DNA from: JBFXAN01 sp050184225
GTDB lineage: Bacteria; Chloroflexota; Dehalococcoidia; CAUJGQ01
Direction of reading: 5' to 3'
Assembly: GCA_050184225.1 (NCBI GenBank)
Contig: JBFXAN010000007.1
Span: 5,215-69,214, forward strand
Length of the DNA: 64,000 bases
Part shown: positions 49,749 to 58,310 of the stretch, piece by piece
Layout of the letters: every line of letters begins with the position of its first letter
Position numbering within the stretch: position 1 is the first letter of the stretch
The notes under the pieces: generated by a model
Databases searched by the model: none
Told to the model about the DNA's origin: nothing
Seen by the model: only the letters and a program-made list of their open reading frames with translations
Program-made: the position numbers and the translations under genes

Positions 49749-51208
49749 GATTTGGTCGTTCGCCGCGGCCAGACGGTCTGCGGCTGGGCACGTACACCAC
49801 CGGCTGGCGCCGGCATCCCCTCAGCATCTCCCCAACGCAAGCCCTCACGCATATGCACTGTATCGGCGCAAGTGGCTCCGGGAAGAGTCGTTTCTTAGCT
49901 GCTCTCTACCTGAACTTCCTGCATAACGGCGTACCAGCAACCATTATCGATCCGCATGGAGATTTAGCACGGCTTATTTTGGCGTATCTGGTTGCTGGTG
50001 GTGCCTATAATACCCACACCGCGTTTGAGCGGGTGCTGTATCTGGACTTCCCTGCGGCGGAACGGGCTGGCCGGTTCTTACCGTTCAATGTGCTCAAGGG
50101 CCAGGGCACGCCCCACACGGTCGCCACCAACGTCAAAGAGGCGTTCCAGCGGGCGTGGCCCCAGCTCGCCGGCGGCCAGGCGCCGATGTTCGAAGTGCTG
50201 GTGCAGGACGGGGTCAAGGTCTTGATCTCGAATGACCTGCCCGTCACTGCCCTCTATCGACTGCTGACGGACAAGCACTTCCGCGATGGGCTACTTGCGC
50301 GGGAGTCCGACCCGGATATCGTCGCCTTCTTCCAGGACCAGTATGACCGCTTGTCCGAGCGCGACCGCGCCGACCAGGCCGGGGCAGCGCTGCGCAGGGC
50401 ACACCTGCTCACCTTCTCGCCGGTACTGAAGTACTCGCTCGGTCAGGCGGACAACACGCTCGCCTTCCGCGACCTGCTCGATGCCAACCGCTCGCTGATC
50501 GTCAACCTCTCGCTTGGTGATGCCGACTCCCGTCGGCTGCTCGGGTGCCTGCTCTCCGTGGGCCTGGAGCAAGCGGCGCTCTCCCGGGCGGACACGCCGC
50601 CGGAGACGCGTGGTGGACCGCATATGCTCATGCTCGATGAGTTTAGTGAGTTCTCCGCGCAATCAGAAGATGCGTTATCACGCATGCTTAGTTTGACAAG
50701 GAAATATGGATTGTATGCGGTTATGGCCCATCAGTCCTGGTCACAGGCGTCAGATCGGCTCAAAGGTGGCCTGCAGAATGTTGGTATTGAAGTGGCGTTT
50801 CGCCTAGGTCGGGCCGACGCCGAATACTCGGCCACGGTATTGGGTCGGGTGGATCCATTGCGGGTCAAGCACCAGGTCGTCGATGAGCGGGCCGCCGAGC
50901 GCGGACATCCCGTGTTCTACACGCTGCCGGAACAGTGGGAACGCTGGGTGCAGGCCATCCAGGATCTGCGCCCACGAGAGGCGTTCGTCCGCCTGCCGGA
51001 TGGGGTCGTGCAGCAGTTCACGACGATCGCCGTCCCCGACCCGCCCGTCGATGCCGAGCGCCTAGCGGCGGTGGAAGCGCAGTACCTGGAGACCTGCTTC
51101 CGGCCACAAGTCGAGATCGAAGCGGAGCTTGCCGCCTACCGCCGGCCACCGACACCAGCGCCGACCCGGACCAGTCGCATGCGCCCGCTCCCGGATGATA
51201 CGCCATGA
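49745..51208 (+). CDS. HerA/TraD-like DNA translocase (type IV coupling protein)
   Basis: A 487-residue ATPase. Walker A is GASGSGKS at residues 41-48, Walker B is HMLMLDEFSEF, and the segment VMAHQSWSQ...GLQNVGIEVAFRLG is typical of the TraG/TraM-recognition part of coupling proteins. It would pump DNA through the membrane or to the mating channel during conjugation. ATG 49745 overlaps the preceding stop; the frame extends upstream but that part is a shadow. No membrane segment is visible. Confidence 0.85.
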   Translation: MRFGRSPRPDGLRLGTYTTGWRRHPLSISPTQALTHMHCIGASGSGKSRFLAALYLNFLHNGVPATIIDPHGDLARLILAYLVAGGAYNTHTAFERVLYLDFPAAERAGRFLPFNVLKGQGTPHTVATNVKEAFQRAWPQLAGGQAPMFEVLVQDGVKVLISNDLPVTALYRLLTDKHFRDGLLARESDPDIVAFFQDQYDRLSERDRADQAGAALRRAHLLTFSPVLKYSLGQADNTLAFRDLLDANRSLIVNLSLGDADSRRLLGCLLSVGLEQAALSRADTPPETRGGPHMLMLDEFSEFSAQSEDALSRMLSLTRKYGLYAVMAHQSWSQASDRLKGGLQNVGIEVAFRLGRADAEYSATVLGRVDPLRVKHQVVDERAAERGHPVFYTLPEQWERWVQAIQDLRPREAFVRLPDGVVQQFTTIAVPDPPVDAERLAAVEAQYLETCFRPQVEIEAELAAYRRPPTPAPTRTSRMRPLPDDTP

Positions 51209-51414
51209 CGGCAGCACGAGGCGTGGTGTCCAGATTTCCCTTGACACACGATGCGCAGATTTGGTTGAACGAGCTATTCATGTCAGGGAAGGAGCGACCG
51301 ACACCAGTACAAGATCTTGTCCGCAGTGCCCTTGAGTTACACGCGGAATACACCACCTGGGATGCTTCAGACCTACTGGCGCTAACGAGAATCCGTTCGA
51401 ACAGGAAGACCTGA
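51205..51414 (+). CDS. Small hypothetical protein
   Basis: A 69-residue protein (SRFPLTHDAQIWLNELFMSG, RSALELHAEYTTWDASDL), coupled to the translocase gene by an ATGA overlap. Mostly helical; no family recognised. Confidence 0.5.
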   Translation: MTAARGVVSRFPLTHDAQIWLNELFMSGKERPTPVQDLVRSALELHAEYTTWDASDLLALTRIRSNRKT

Positions 51415-51464
51415 GTAGCATGCTCGCCAGCGGGAGAGGCTGGTGGGAGCGGGAGAACTGAGTG

Positions 51465-51665
51465 ATGAACGATACGCATGGAACACTTGACGGCGGCATA
51501 CAGCTGCGGTTGGGAAGTGGAGTGGCGAGGCCGCCACGGGACCGGCTCGACGATACCGGCGTCGACGACACCGCGATGCTGGTGCTGTTTTACCTGAGCC
51601 CCTTACACCGGACCGACCAGCGGCGGGCGCTGTACCGCGCTCTTCAGATCCTCGACCGCCCGTGA
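51465..51665 (+). CDS. Small hypothetical protein
   Basis: A 66-residue protein; ATG 51465 follows GTG with GGGAG upstream. The C terminus (MLVLFYLSPLHRTDQRRALYRALQIL) is helical. No family recognised. Confidence 0.45.
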   Translation: MNDTHGTLDGGIQLRLGSGVARPPRDRLDDTGVDDTAMLVLFYLSPLHRTDQRRALYRALQILDRP

Positions 51666-51711
51666 CGGTCAGATATTGCTCGGATGTGACAGCTTGCGAA
51701 GGACGTACAGA

Positions 51712-51861
51712 ATGAATGACGACGTAGGTTGGTGCGCCAACAGATGGCGCAGGAAGCCACCGCACGACTGGCGTGCGGCCGCCTTGCGACGGCGCGGCGG
51801 CATTGTCAACTCCGGCGAAGTTGCTCGCTTGGCGCGCCGGCGGCGCGGTCTGAGAGAGTGA
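51712..51861 (+). CDS. Short basic protein
   Basis: A 49-residue Arg-rich protein (NDDVGWCANRWRRKPPHDWRA, SGEVARLARRRRGL). A ribosome binding site (GAAGGAC) precedes ATG 51712. It may be a real small DNA-binding protein or a chance frame. Confidence 0.35.
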   Translation: MNDDVGWCANRWRRKPPHDWRAAALRRRGGIVNSGEVARLARRRRGLRE

Positions 51862-51870
51862 GGTTTCGAC

Positions 51871-52320
51871 ATGCGGGTACAGCTTGGACGGCGGCGGCTG
51901 ACTGACCATGAATTGCGGTCCCTGGTCGCGTCAGCGCTCTTGCACCTCCACGATCCGGCCTGGCTCTCCATCAATTCACCGCTTGTTGGGCTTGCCGAGG
52001 TGCAGCACCGCAGCGCTGGTAGTTCAAAGCTCTTTGCCGACGGTCATGCTCTGGCCGAACTCTTGCACCACATCGCCGAGGGCATCAGTGCACGGTTAGA
52101 AGGGGGCGGCAAACTCGCAACCCTCCGAGCAATCTATGCCGGTATTTGCGACGGTCGATCAATCGCCGCGATTGCCCGGGAGCAGGGCAAAACACGGGAG
52201 CATTTCTCGCGCACGTACTGGCGCCTCGCTGTTCAGTTGTTGGCGGCCGAGCTCGCCGCGGTGGACGCTCAACGGCGCGTCGCCTACAATGGCGTCAGGG
52301 AACGGAAACCGACCACCTAA
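51871..52320 (+). CDS. Hypothetical protein with sigma-4-like helix-turn-helix
   Basis: A 149-residue helical protein. The C-terminal half contains TLRAIYAGICDGRSIAAIAREQGKTREHFSRTYW, shaped like a sigma-region-4 or resolvase-type helix-turn-helix. It has a GAGG ribosome binding site and lies at the right end of element 1, next to the tRNA. It could regulate transfer or excision. Confidence 0.55.
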   Translation: MRVQLGRRRLTDHELRSLVASALLHLHDPAWLSINSPLVGLAEVQHRSAGSSKLFADGHALAELLHHIAEGISARLEGGGKLATLRAIYAGICDGRSIAAIAREQGKTREHFSRTYWRLAVQLLAAELAAVDAQRRVAYNGVRERKPTT

Positions 52321-52381
52321 CTTCCGGATTTCCAGGCGAACCGGACGGTGGCTGCCAGGTTCCAGGCCGTTACCCTGCTAC

Positions 52382-52456
52382 GCGGGGGTAGCTCAGTGGT
52401 AGAGCTCCTGCCTTCCAAGCAGGCTGTCGCGAGTTCGAATCTCGTCCCCCGCTCCA
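52382..52456 (+). tRNA. tRNA-Gly (anticodon TCC), rebuilt at the junction of two elements
   Basis: A complete cloverleaf: acceptor GCGGGGG/CCCCCGC, D arm GCTC/GAGC, anticodon stem CCTGC/GCAGG with loop CTTCCAA (TCC at 52414-52416), 5-nt variable loop, T arm GCGAG/CTCGT with loop TTCGAAT, discriminator T at 52453 and encoded CCA. The first 37 bases repeat 1384-1420, and 52410-52465 repeats 58896-58951. It is the only intact copy in the window, read as 5' half from element 1 plus 3' half from element 2. Confidence 0.96.
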
Positions 52457-52483
52457 ACCGCCGGCTCTGAATCTGGGAAGCTC

Positions 52484-52548
52484 CGATAACTGGACAAAGG
52501 CCACCAAAGCGACTGTGCTGCACTGTCGGTAGAGCCGATAACTGTACA
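52484..52548 (+). repeat. CGATAACTGGACA repeats, left end of element 2
   Basis: CGATAACTGGACA at 52484-52496 and CGATAACTGTACA (one mismatch) at 52536-52548, both just before the integrase start. An identical copy of the first is at 58834-58846, near the other end of element 2. They are likely arm-type binding sites of this integrase. Confidence 0.65.
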
Positions 52549-52565
52549 AATTGCTAAGGTGGCCC

Positions 52566-53417
52566 ATGTCGTATAAAGATCCCGCCAGCCTGCTGAAGCG
52601 CACCGTCGCCTCTGGCGAATACCAGCAGCTTGCCCAGTCCTTCCGCCGCTCGCTTCTCGCAGAGAATAAAGCGCCGCGCACCGTCGAGACCTACGCCGAG
52701 GCGATCCGGTCGTTCGGTGACTTCCTCGCGCAGCAGGGGATGCCGACCGTGCCGCGCCACATCAAGCGCGAGCACGTCGAAGCCTACATCGCGGACCTCC
52801 TCTCGCGCTGGAAGCCGGCCACCGCGAGCAACCGCTACCGCGCCCTCCAGCAGTACTTCAAGTGGATGGTCATGGAGGGAGAGATCAAGACCTCGCCCAT
52901 GCAGAATACGAAGCCGCCGATCATCCCGGAGACACCGCCGCCCGTCTTCACCGATGATCAGCTCAGACGGCTGCTGCGCGCGTGCGAGGGGCGATACTTC
53001 GATGACCGCCGCGACATGGCGATCGTCCGCCTCTTGCTCGATACGGGGATGCGCCGGTCGGAGTGCGTCAACCTGACGGTGGAGGACGTAGACCTCGATG
53101 CCAACGTCGCCAACGTCGTCGGCAAGGGCCGGCGACCGCGCGCCTGTCCCTTCGGCTACAGGACCGCCCAGGCGATCGACCGCTACCTCCGCAGCCGGGC
53201 TGCCCACCGACTTGCGCACCTGCCGGAGCTGTGGCTGGGCCGGGCCGAGCCGCTCGGTGAGTCCGGGATGCGAGATGCGGTTCGAACCCGCGCGCAGAAG
53301 GCTGGTCTGGATGGCGTGCACCTCCATCTCTTCCGCCATACCTTCGCCCATACCTGGCTCGCCAGCGGCGGGCCGGAGAACGACCTGATGCGGCTCGCAG
53401 GATGGCGCAGCCGGTAG
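52566..53417 (+). CDS. Tyrosine recombinase of element 2, cut by an amber codon before the catalytic Tyr
   Basis: A recombinase of 283 residues up to the TAG at 53415-53417. The N-terminal SAM-like domain and catalytic residues are present (LDTGMRRSECVNL with Arg, HLHLFRHTFAHTW with H..R, LAGWRSR). The same frame continues after TAG as MVGRYRASAADERARAA, which is the expected active-site tyrosine helix. A single sense codon instead of TAG would give a complete enzyme, so this is a recent nonsense mutation, suppression or sequencing error. It lies 110 bp from the tRNA. Confidence 0.88.
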   Translation: MSYKDPASLLKRTVASGEYQQLAQSFRRSLLAENKAPRTVETYAEAIRSFGDFLAQQGMPTVPRHIKREHVEAYIADLLSRWKPATASNRYRALQQYFKWMVMEGEIKTSPMQNTKPPIIPETPPPVFTDDQLRRLLRACEGRYFDDRRDMAIVRLLLDTGMRRSECVNLTVEDVDLDANVANVVGKGRRPRACPFGYRTAQAIDRYLRSRAAHRLAHLPELWLGRAEPLGESGMRDAVRTRAQKAGLDGVHLHLFRHTFAHTWLASGGPENDLMRLAGWRSR

Positions 53418-53520
53418 ATGGTGGGGCGGTACAGGGCGAGCGCGGCCGACGAACGGGCGCGAGCGGCGTATATACACAAGCAAGTGTTGGTAGATGGTCG
53501 CTCAATCCACCTCAACACCG

Positions 53521-53526
53521 TACAAT
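53521..53526 (+). promoter_or_regulatory. TACAAT -10 box, leaderless start at 53535
   Basis: TACAAT, then exactly 8 nt and the ATG; no ribosome binding site in between. Confidence 0.5.
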
Positions 53527-53534
53527 TGCTGAGC

Positions 53535-53993
53535 ATGCACTGGAACAGAGGAAAAACGGGAGTGGTACTTGTCAACTTGCTCGCGGACTGCGCGGCGAAC
53601 GGGATCACGTTGAGGCTCACGGAGAGCGGCTTCGGGGTGGATGGTCCCGGCGATGCGGTCGGGGCGCTGCTCCCGCGTATCCACCGCCACAAGCACGATA
53701 TCCGGTCGCTGCTCCAGCGGCGGGGGTGCGAGCAGTGCGGTCAGGTCACAGTCATCGTTACGCCCGATGGGAGCGGATGGTGTGGCGAGCACCGCCTCGC
53801 GGCCACGGCACTGTGGCTCGCGGGAGTGCAGAGCTACCCGGCACTCGACCTTCGGCCGATTGTGCCGTTCGCGCTTCACCAGGGACATCAGGGCTGGCTG
53901 GAGTTTGCGCGGGCGGCGAGTGGTGAGGCGCTGGTCGTCGCCTTGCGGAGCCTGGAATACCAGGAGGAGGAGGTTGCCCAGCACGCGGAGTGA
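53535..53993 (+). CDS. TubC-N-like docking domain protein
   Basis: A 152-residue protein. Residues about 10-60 (LLADCAANGITLRLTESGFGVDGPGDAVGALLPRIHRHKHDIRSLL) match the TubC N-terminal docking-like domain, which also occurs in plasmid and phage proteins next to primases. A CxxC (CEQCGQ) and a later Cys-His pair (WCGEH) suggest a small zinc site. The frame is continuous with the end of the integrase, but the -10 box at 53521 supports ATG 53535. Confidence 0.7.
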   Translation: MHWNRGKTGVVLVNLLADCAANGITLRLTESGFGVDGPGDAVGALLPRIHRHKHDIRSLLQRRGCEQCGQVTVIVTPDGSGWCGEHRLAATALWLAGVQSYPALDLRPIVPFALHQGHQGWLEFARAASGEALVVALRSLEYQEEEVAQHAE

Positions 53994-54069
53994 TGCGTTG
54001 TACCTGCATTGTGACAACCGCTCCGTGGTCATCACTGGCTTTCGATGGAGATCGCATGGCGAGACGGGC

Positions 54070-54558
54070 CTAGCAGGGTCGTTCTCGTTTCTCAAGATCC
54101 TGCGCCTCACGTCCATGGGCCAGCACTCGCTCGTGCGCCGCCCGATACTCTTGCTCGTGACGAGATCGCGCATACACTGGCATCGAACGGTACAGGAGTG
54201 AGGCTTGCGCCTCTTCGCGCAACGCCTGTGCCTGTTTTTTCCACGTCTCGTAACTCGACTTGCACGTTTCTCGCACCTTCAGCGTGACGAAATGGTCAAT
54301 CGCCATGATCACGCCTTCATGGGCGTACAGCAGAAAGTCGGCGTTCCGGCCGACCATCTCGTTGGTCGGGGTGCCGGTGTCGGCTAGGATCCAGACCGCT
54401 CCGGCATTCTGGTACGCTTCCTTCTCGCGCAGGTATTCCTCGAAGCTCAGCGGATCCTCCTCCGCAAGCCGTTGCACGCCTTTAATGACGCCGCCAATCG
54501 CGACCAGCACTACGAGCGAGACGCCGATGATGAGTGCAATCATGGCTTTGTCAGACAT
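54070..54558 (-). CDS. Membrane protein with coiled-coil-like tail
   Basis: A 162-residue protein. One membrane segment (AMIALIIGVSLVVLVAIGGV, residues about 5-25), then a helical, charged cytoplasmic or external part (YETWKKQAQALREEAQASLL, RAAHERVLAHGREAQDLEKR). No family recognised. Possibly co-transcribed with the zinc-ribbon membrane protein upstream (54704-55228), which has a similar central segment. Confidence 0.6.
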   Translation of the reverse strand: MSDKAMIALIIGVSLVVLVAIGGVIKGVQRLAEEDPLSFEEYLREKEAYQNAGAVWILADTGTPTNEMVGRNADFLLYAHEGVIMAIDHFVTLKVRETCKSSYETWKKQAQALREEAQASLLYRSMPVYARSRHEQEYRAAHERVLAHGREAQDLEKRERPC

Positions 54559-54703
54559 GATGCTTTCCCCTCCCAGTCCTCATCCCTCCGCATGGGGTGC
54601 GAGGCAAGACTCCTTCTCCTCAAGGTCTACTGCCTCATCTCCCAGGTGCAGCCGGTTGGCGCGTTCGGTCTCGTAAGTGACACGGGCTTCTGACCGAACG
54701 ACC

Positions 54704-55228
54704 TCACTCAATTCGAGCTGACGGATGTGCATGGCGGCGTTCGACTCCTTGCGCGCTGCTTCCGCCTGCTGTTTTCGCAGTGCATAGCTTTTGGCGGCGC
54801 AGTCTGGCGGCTCTAGGGTGACAAAATGGTCGATGGCTCGAATCAGGGGCAGATCGCTGTATCAGGTCCATCAAGGCTTCCTGTGAGTTCCCTATCCCCG
54901 ACTCGACCCCATACCAAACGATCAGCGCATTCAGGAATGCCGCCCGCTCGCGGCGGTAGTTGGGAGCGTCCAGCGCAGTCGCGCTCCCGTCACTTTTTGA
55001 GAGTACGGACAGTCCGATCACCGCGATGCCGAAGATGATCATCCATGTGGTACGCCTTCGACGCTGGTCGTCTGTCACGCGCGTCCCCTCGGTTGTGGTG
55101 GCGTCTGTCGCATCGGTTTGAGCCGCGCCCATAGGTCGAGGGTTGCGCGACTGGATCGGCGTGCCGCAACGCGCGCAGAATCGGGCACCTGTGCGGACTG
55201 ACTCGCCGCAGTTCGGACAAGTATCCAC
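54704..55228 (-). CDS. Zinc-ribbon membrane protein
   Basis: A 174-residue protein. GTG 55228 gives an N-terminal zinc ribbon (DTCPNCGESVRTGARFCARCGTP), then a linker and one membrane segment (TWMIIFGIAVIGLSVLS). GAGGAG lies upstream. The frame runs further up, but that part lacks the ribbon context. The last 40 residues are Arg-rich. A short frame break relative to the neighbouring membrane gene is possible. Confidence 0.6.
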   Translation of the reverse strand: MDTCPNCGESVRTGARFCARCGTPIQSRNPRPMGAAQTDATDATTTEGTRVTDDQRRRRTTWMIIFGIAVIGLSVLSKSDGSATALDAPNYRRERAAFLNALIVWYGVESGIGNSQEALMDLIQRSAPDSSHRPFCHPRAARLRRQKLCTAKTAGGSSAQGVERRHAHPSARIE

Positions 55229-55340
55229 TTCGCTACGCTCCTCGGTGGCGTAGTATAAAATGACAGGAGCCGTGCTGTACAGCGCCGCACTGCCATCACT
55301 CAAGGAGTGTATGCCAGTCTGTATGCACGATGAGGAGGAA

Positions 55341-56468
55341 ATGATGCCGGACCTCCTGCTCCATATCGACATCTCGCTCGATGACAATGATCCTAATCGC
55401 CCCTGGCGGACCAACGGGCCAGGGTTTCATCGCTGGCTACCGGACGGTCGGCAGGATGCCCTCACCCTGAACACAGAAGACCCGACCGCCGAGCTACAGG
55501 TCTGGTTTGAGCGATGGGGGGCTACGAAGACTACGGAGCCTCGCGCAGGATTCGTTGAGTTCTCCACCAACCGCCACGAGGTGGACCCAACGATCATGGA
55601 ACGCCAGGGTGTCCTCGACGCGGGTCCGCTGTTAGGGATGCTCATCCTGCGCGACGTGCCGCAAGAGCAACTTGACGCGGTAGTGAACGACCGACGAAAC
55701 GATCCTGCGTACGTGGCCCTTGGTAAGCGCGTCGTCAAACGGCTTCATCCACCCATCTCCCGCTTGGTAGACATCCTCCGCACGACCTACGGTCAGTTCT
55801 GGCTCCGGCGGATTGTGCCGTGGGACTCACGTCAGGAGTCGCTCAGCGTCTACTGCGCGAGGTTCGGCCTCCACTGGAGCATCGATACTGGAGCATCATG
55901 GACGCGGTTTATGCCGGATACGCAGCGTTCACACGGCACGACCCGTCTGGTGTCGGCGCGGTTCCAAGACTACATCACGCAGCAGGACTGGTCTGAGTTG
56001 GAGCAGCTCGTCAATAGCGACTTCGAACCAAGCGATGGTGCAAACCTCCTGACGAGGGCGCGGCATATCCTCATCACCGGCAACCCGCGCCATGCGCTCA
56101 TTGAGGCCGTCACCGCGCTGGATGTCGCCGTCGCGGAGTTCGTGCGACTGCACACCAAACTGCGCAAGACCTTGGCAGACCAAATCCAGTCGTTCCAGAC
56201 CCTCAGGCTGCCAGCGCAACTGGCAATGGTGGCGCTCAACCAACCAGAAATCAGCGACGAAGACTTGCAGGTAGTGTTCACGGTAATCAAGCGCCGGAAC
56301 GAGGTAGTGCATGAGGGAAAGGAACCGCCGGACGACCTCGATCGCTACTTGGAAGCCGCCTACCGCGTCGTCGCAGCCCTGCTACCAGGTTCGTCAGGCC
56401 GGATGCCGCCGCTCCCGTTCATGAATAACTGGCTCCGCACACCAGAAGAGTGGGATGCCGATCCGTAG
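55341..56468 (+). CDS. Unknown protein with a HEPN-like C-terminal motif
   Basis: A 375-residue soluble protein. The N-terminal 200 residues have no recognised family. The C-terminal 120 are helical, and RRNEVVHEG contains the RxxxxH arrangement (R319, H324) of HEPN ribonucleases, preceded by a long helix (ALIEAVTALDVAVAEFVRLH). HEPN proteins are common RNA-cleaving effectors in defence and toxin systems. ATG 55341 (or 55344) has GAGGAGGA upstream. It is the best cargo candidate of element 2; no antitoxin is adjacent. Confidence 0.6.
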   Translation: MMPDLLLHIDISLDDNDPNRPWRTNGPGFHRWLPDGRQDALTLNTEDPTAELQVWFERWGATKTTEPRAGFVEFSTNRHEVDPTIMERQGVLDAGPLLGMLILRDVPQEQLDAVVNDRRNDPAYVALGKRVVKRLHPPISRLVDILRTTYGQFWLRRIVPWDSRQESLSVYCARFGLHWSIDTGASWTRFMPDTQRSHGTTRLVSARFQDYITQQDWSELEQLVNSDFEPSDGANLLTRARHILITGNPRHALIEAVTALDVAVAEFVRLHTKLRKTLADQIQSFQTLRLPAQLAMVALNQPEISDEDLQVVFTVIKRRNEVVHEGKEPPDDLDRYLEAAYRVVAALLPGSSGRMPPLPFMNNWLRTPEEWDADP

Positions 56469-56630
56469 CGTCGCTCCAGTACTTGATCAGCGACCGACCG
56501 ATTGACGGACGAATCCTTCCATCGCTATTCTTCTTCCTGCCCCCGACCTGTCGAACTTCAATGTCTCGCTCGGAACATTGTTCGATGTGCTCTGCGCCAT
56601 CGGCGCGATGTCGAGCGCTGAGGGGGGACC

Positions 56631-57878
56631 ATGCGTCGATGGCTCCAACAGGTGCCAGGGTTTCGGAGCGGCACCGTGTGGAAGCAGATCACGGCCGTCA
56701 TCGGCTACGGCGTGACTGCTCTGCTGAGCGGCGTCTGGATTGCAACGTCGCCCTGGTTTGGGATCGCCTTCCTGCTGCTCGCCCTGGCATCGGTCGCGCT
56801 CATCACCAATGCCTGGGGTGTACGCGCTCGAACGCCGATCCTGAACTCGCCGAGCCGCTGGAAGCAAGCCGGTGGGTGGGTGCTGTTCGGCTTGGTCGCG
56901 ATCATCATCCTCGGCGTGATCGCGCCAGAGAGCGACGAGGTCGCCTCCTCGTCAGAACCAGCGTCGCCGTCACCTGCTGCGGCACGCTCTCAGCTGTCGC
57001 CCGCAACCGATGTCGCCCAGCAGCCCAGGACTGTCGTGCCATCGCCCTCGCCGACAGCTACGCCGAGTCCAACGATGCCATCACCGACACCGTCGCCGAC
57101 GCCGACACTGGTCGCCACGCCAACCACAACGGCACCACCGACGCCCAGCCCTTCGCCATCGCCAACGCCGGTTCCGACCAGCACGCCGACTCCCATACCG
57201 ACTCCGACACCATCACCGCTTCCGACGCCAACACCGTCGCCGGAACCGACCCCGACTGCCACCCCCACACCGTCACCGTCCCCAACGCCATCACCTGCAC
57301 CATCGCCTGCGCCGACGCCAACGCCGACGCCAGAGCCGACCCCGCCACCGACGCCTGCTCCTACGCCTCGGCCGAGCGGCCTCATTGGCAATGTGCGGCG
57401 TGAGGATGGGCACAACGACGTGCGCCGGGATGAAGAGTCGCCGCCTGTGTCCCGGCCCCACCTGGACCTCACGGGTGTGCGTCTCGACGCAGACGCTTCG
57501 ACGCTCACGATTACCTACGAGCTGGCTGGACCGGTACCGACGCGGGTGGCTGATGACGACTTCATTCTCTTTGTGGTCACCACCTTTGTCGGCGACCAGA
57601 GTGGGTACCAGCTTGGTGCGAAGCTGATCGGTTCAGAGTGGACGGTGTTCGTATTTGATCTCAGAGGCGCACGCCAGACCAACCTCAACGGTGACCCGGA
57701 GATCAACGGCACGAGTCTCACCGTCCATTTCCCGGTGGCTGCCGTCGAACGACTCACAGACGGCTTTCGCTGGTATGCGCGGACGGAGGCGGGTGGCTGG
57801 CCGCAGGTGGGCGACTGGGCACCGGAGTCAGAGGAGGGCGGTCAACCGGTCGGAGGTGAGCTATCGACGTTTCCGTAG
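56631..57878 (+). CDS. Membrane protein with long Pro/Ser/Thr spacer and exported domain
   Basis: A 415-residue protein. Two hydrophobic segments at about residues 20-62 and one near 82-103 anchor the N terminus. Residues about 135-245 are a low-complexity Pro/Ser/Thr stretch typical of cell-wall or surface spacers. The C-terminal 160 residues are a beta-rich domain (LDLTGVRLDADASTLTITYEL, FILFVVTTFVGDQSGYQLG). Function unknown; likely surface-exposed. Confidence 0.65.
   Translation: MRRWLQQVPGFRSGTVWKQITAVIGYGVTALLSGVWIATSPWFGIAFLLLALASVALITNAWGVRARTPILNSPSRWKQAGGWVLFGLVAIIILGVIAPESDEVASSSEPASPSPAAARSQLSPATDVAQQPRTVVPSPSPTATPSPTMPSPTPSPTPTLVATPTTTAPPTPSPSPSPTPVPTSTPTPIPTPTPSPLPTPTPSPEPTPTATPTPSPSPTPSPAPSPAPTPTPTPEPTPPPTPAPTPRPSGLIGNVRREDGHNDVRRDEESPPVSRPHLDLTGVRLDADASTLTITYELAGPVPTRVADDDFILFVVTTFVGDQSGYQLGAKLIGSEWTVFVFDLRGARQTNLNGDPEINGTSLTVHFPVAAVERLTDGFRWYARTEAGGWPQVGDWAPESEEGGQPVGGELSTFP
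57034..57373 (+). repeat. Low-complexity Pro/Ser/Thr-coding repeat
   Basis: A run of CCG/CCA/ACG-type codons encoding P-T-P-S-type repeats inside the preceding gene. Such tracts vary in length and are a source of frame shadows on both strands. Confidence 0.8.
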
Positions 57879-58045
57879 CGGAGACTGCTGGAAGACCATG
57901 TATCGAGCGACGGATGCTGGGTGGCTCAGCTTGTCCGCCGCACACCCGACCAGCCAGGTCGTTGGCGGAACTCTGCGCGTTGCCTCTGCCGACTACCCTC
58001 CGTAGGATGACCGCCAAACGCGCCGACACGCGCGGGTGAGGGCCA

Positions 58046-58310
58046 ATGCCGCTGACCTTGCCGGAGTACGTCACCCATTGGAAAGCCTCAACGCTGACCG
58101 AGCGGAGTGGCGCTCAACAACACTTCACGCAACTCTGTGAAGTCCTCGGCCAGCCTCGTCCGGCCGATGTGGATCTGACCGGCGCGGAGTACACCTTCGA
58201 AAAGGGATGACGAAGACCAGCGGTGGCCAGGGCTTCGCCGATGTCTGGTGGCGGGGCAAGTTCGCCTGGGAGTACAAGGGGCGACACAAGGATCTCGGTG
58301 CCGCCTTCGC
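58046..58310 (+). pseudogene. Remnant of a DNA methyltransferase (type II/IIG-like), N terminus only
   Basis: ATG 58046 gives PLTLPEYVTHWKASTLTERS, then TGAEYTFEKG and a stop. A frame shift of one base continues the match (SGGQGFADVWWRGKFAWEYKGRHKDLGAAF) from 58207. Together this is the conserved N terminus of large DNA methyltransferase/restriction proteins of the MmeI-like kind, which normally have 900 or more residues. Here it is frameshifted and cut off. Confidence 0.72.
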
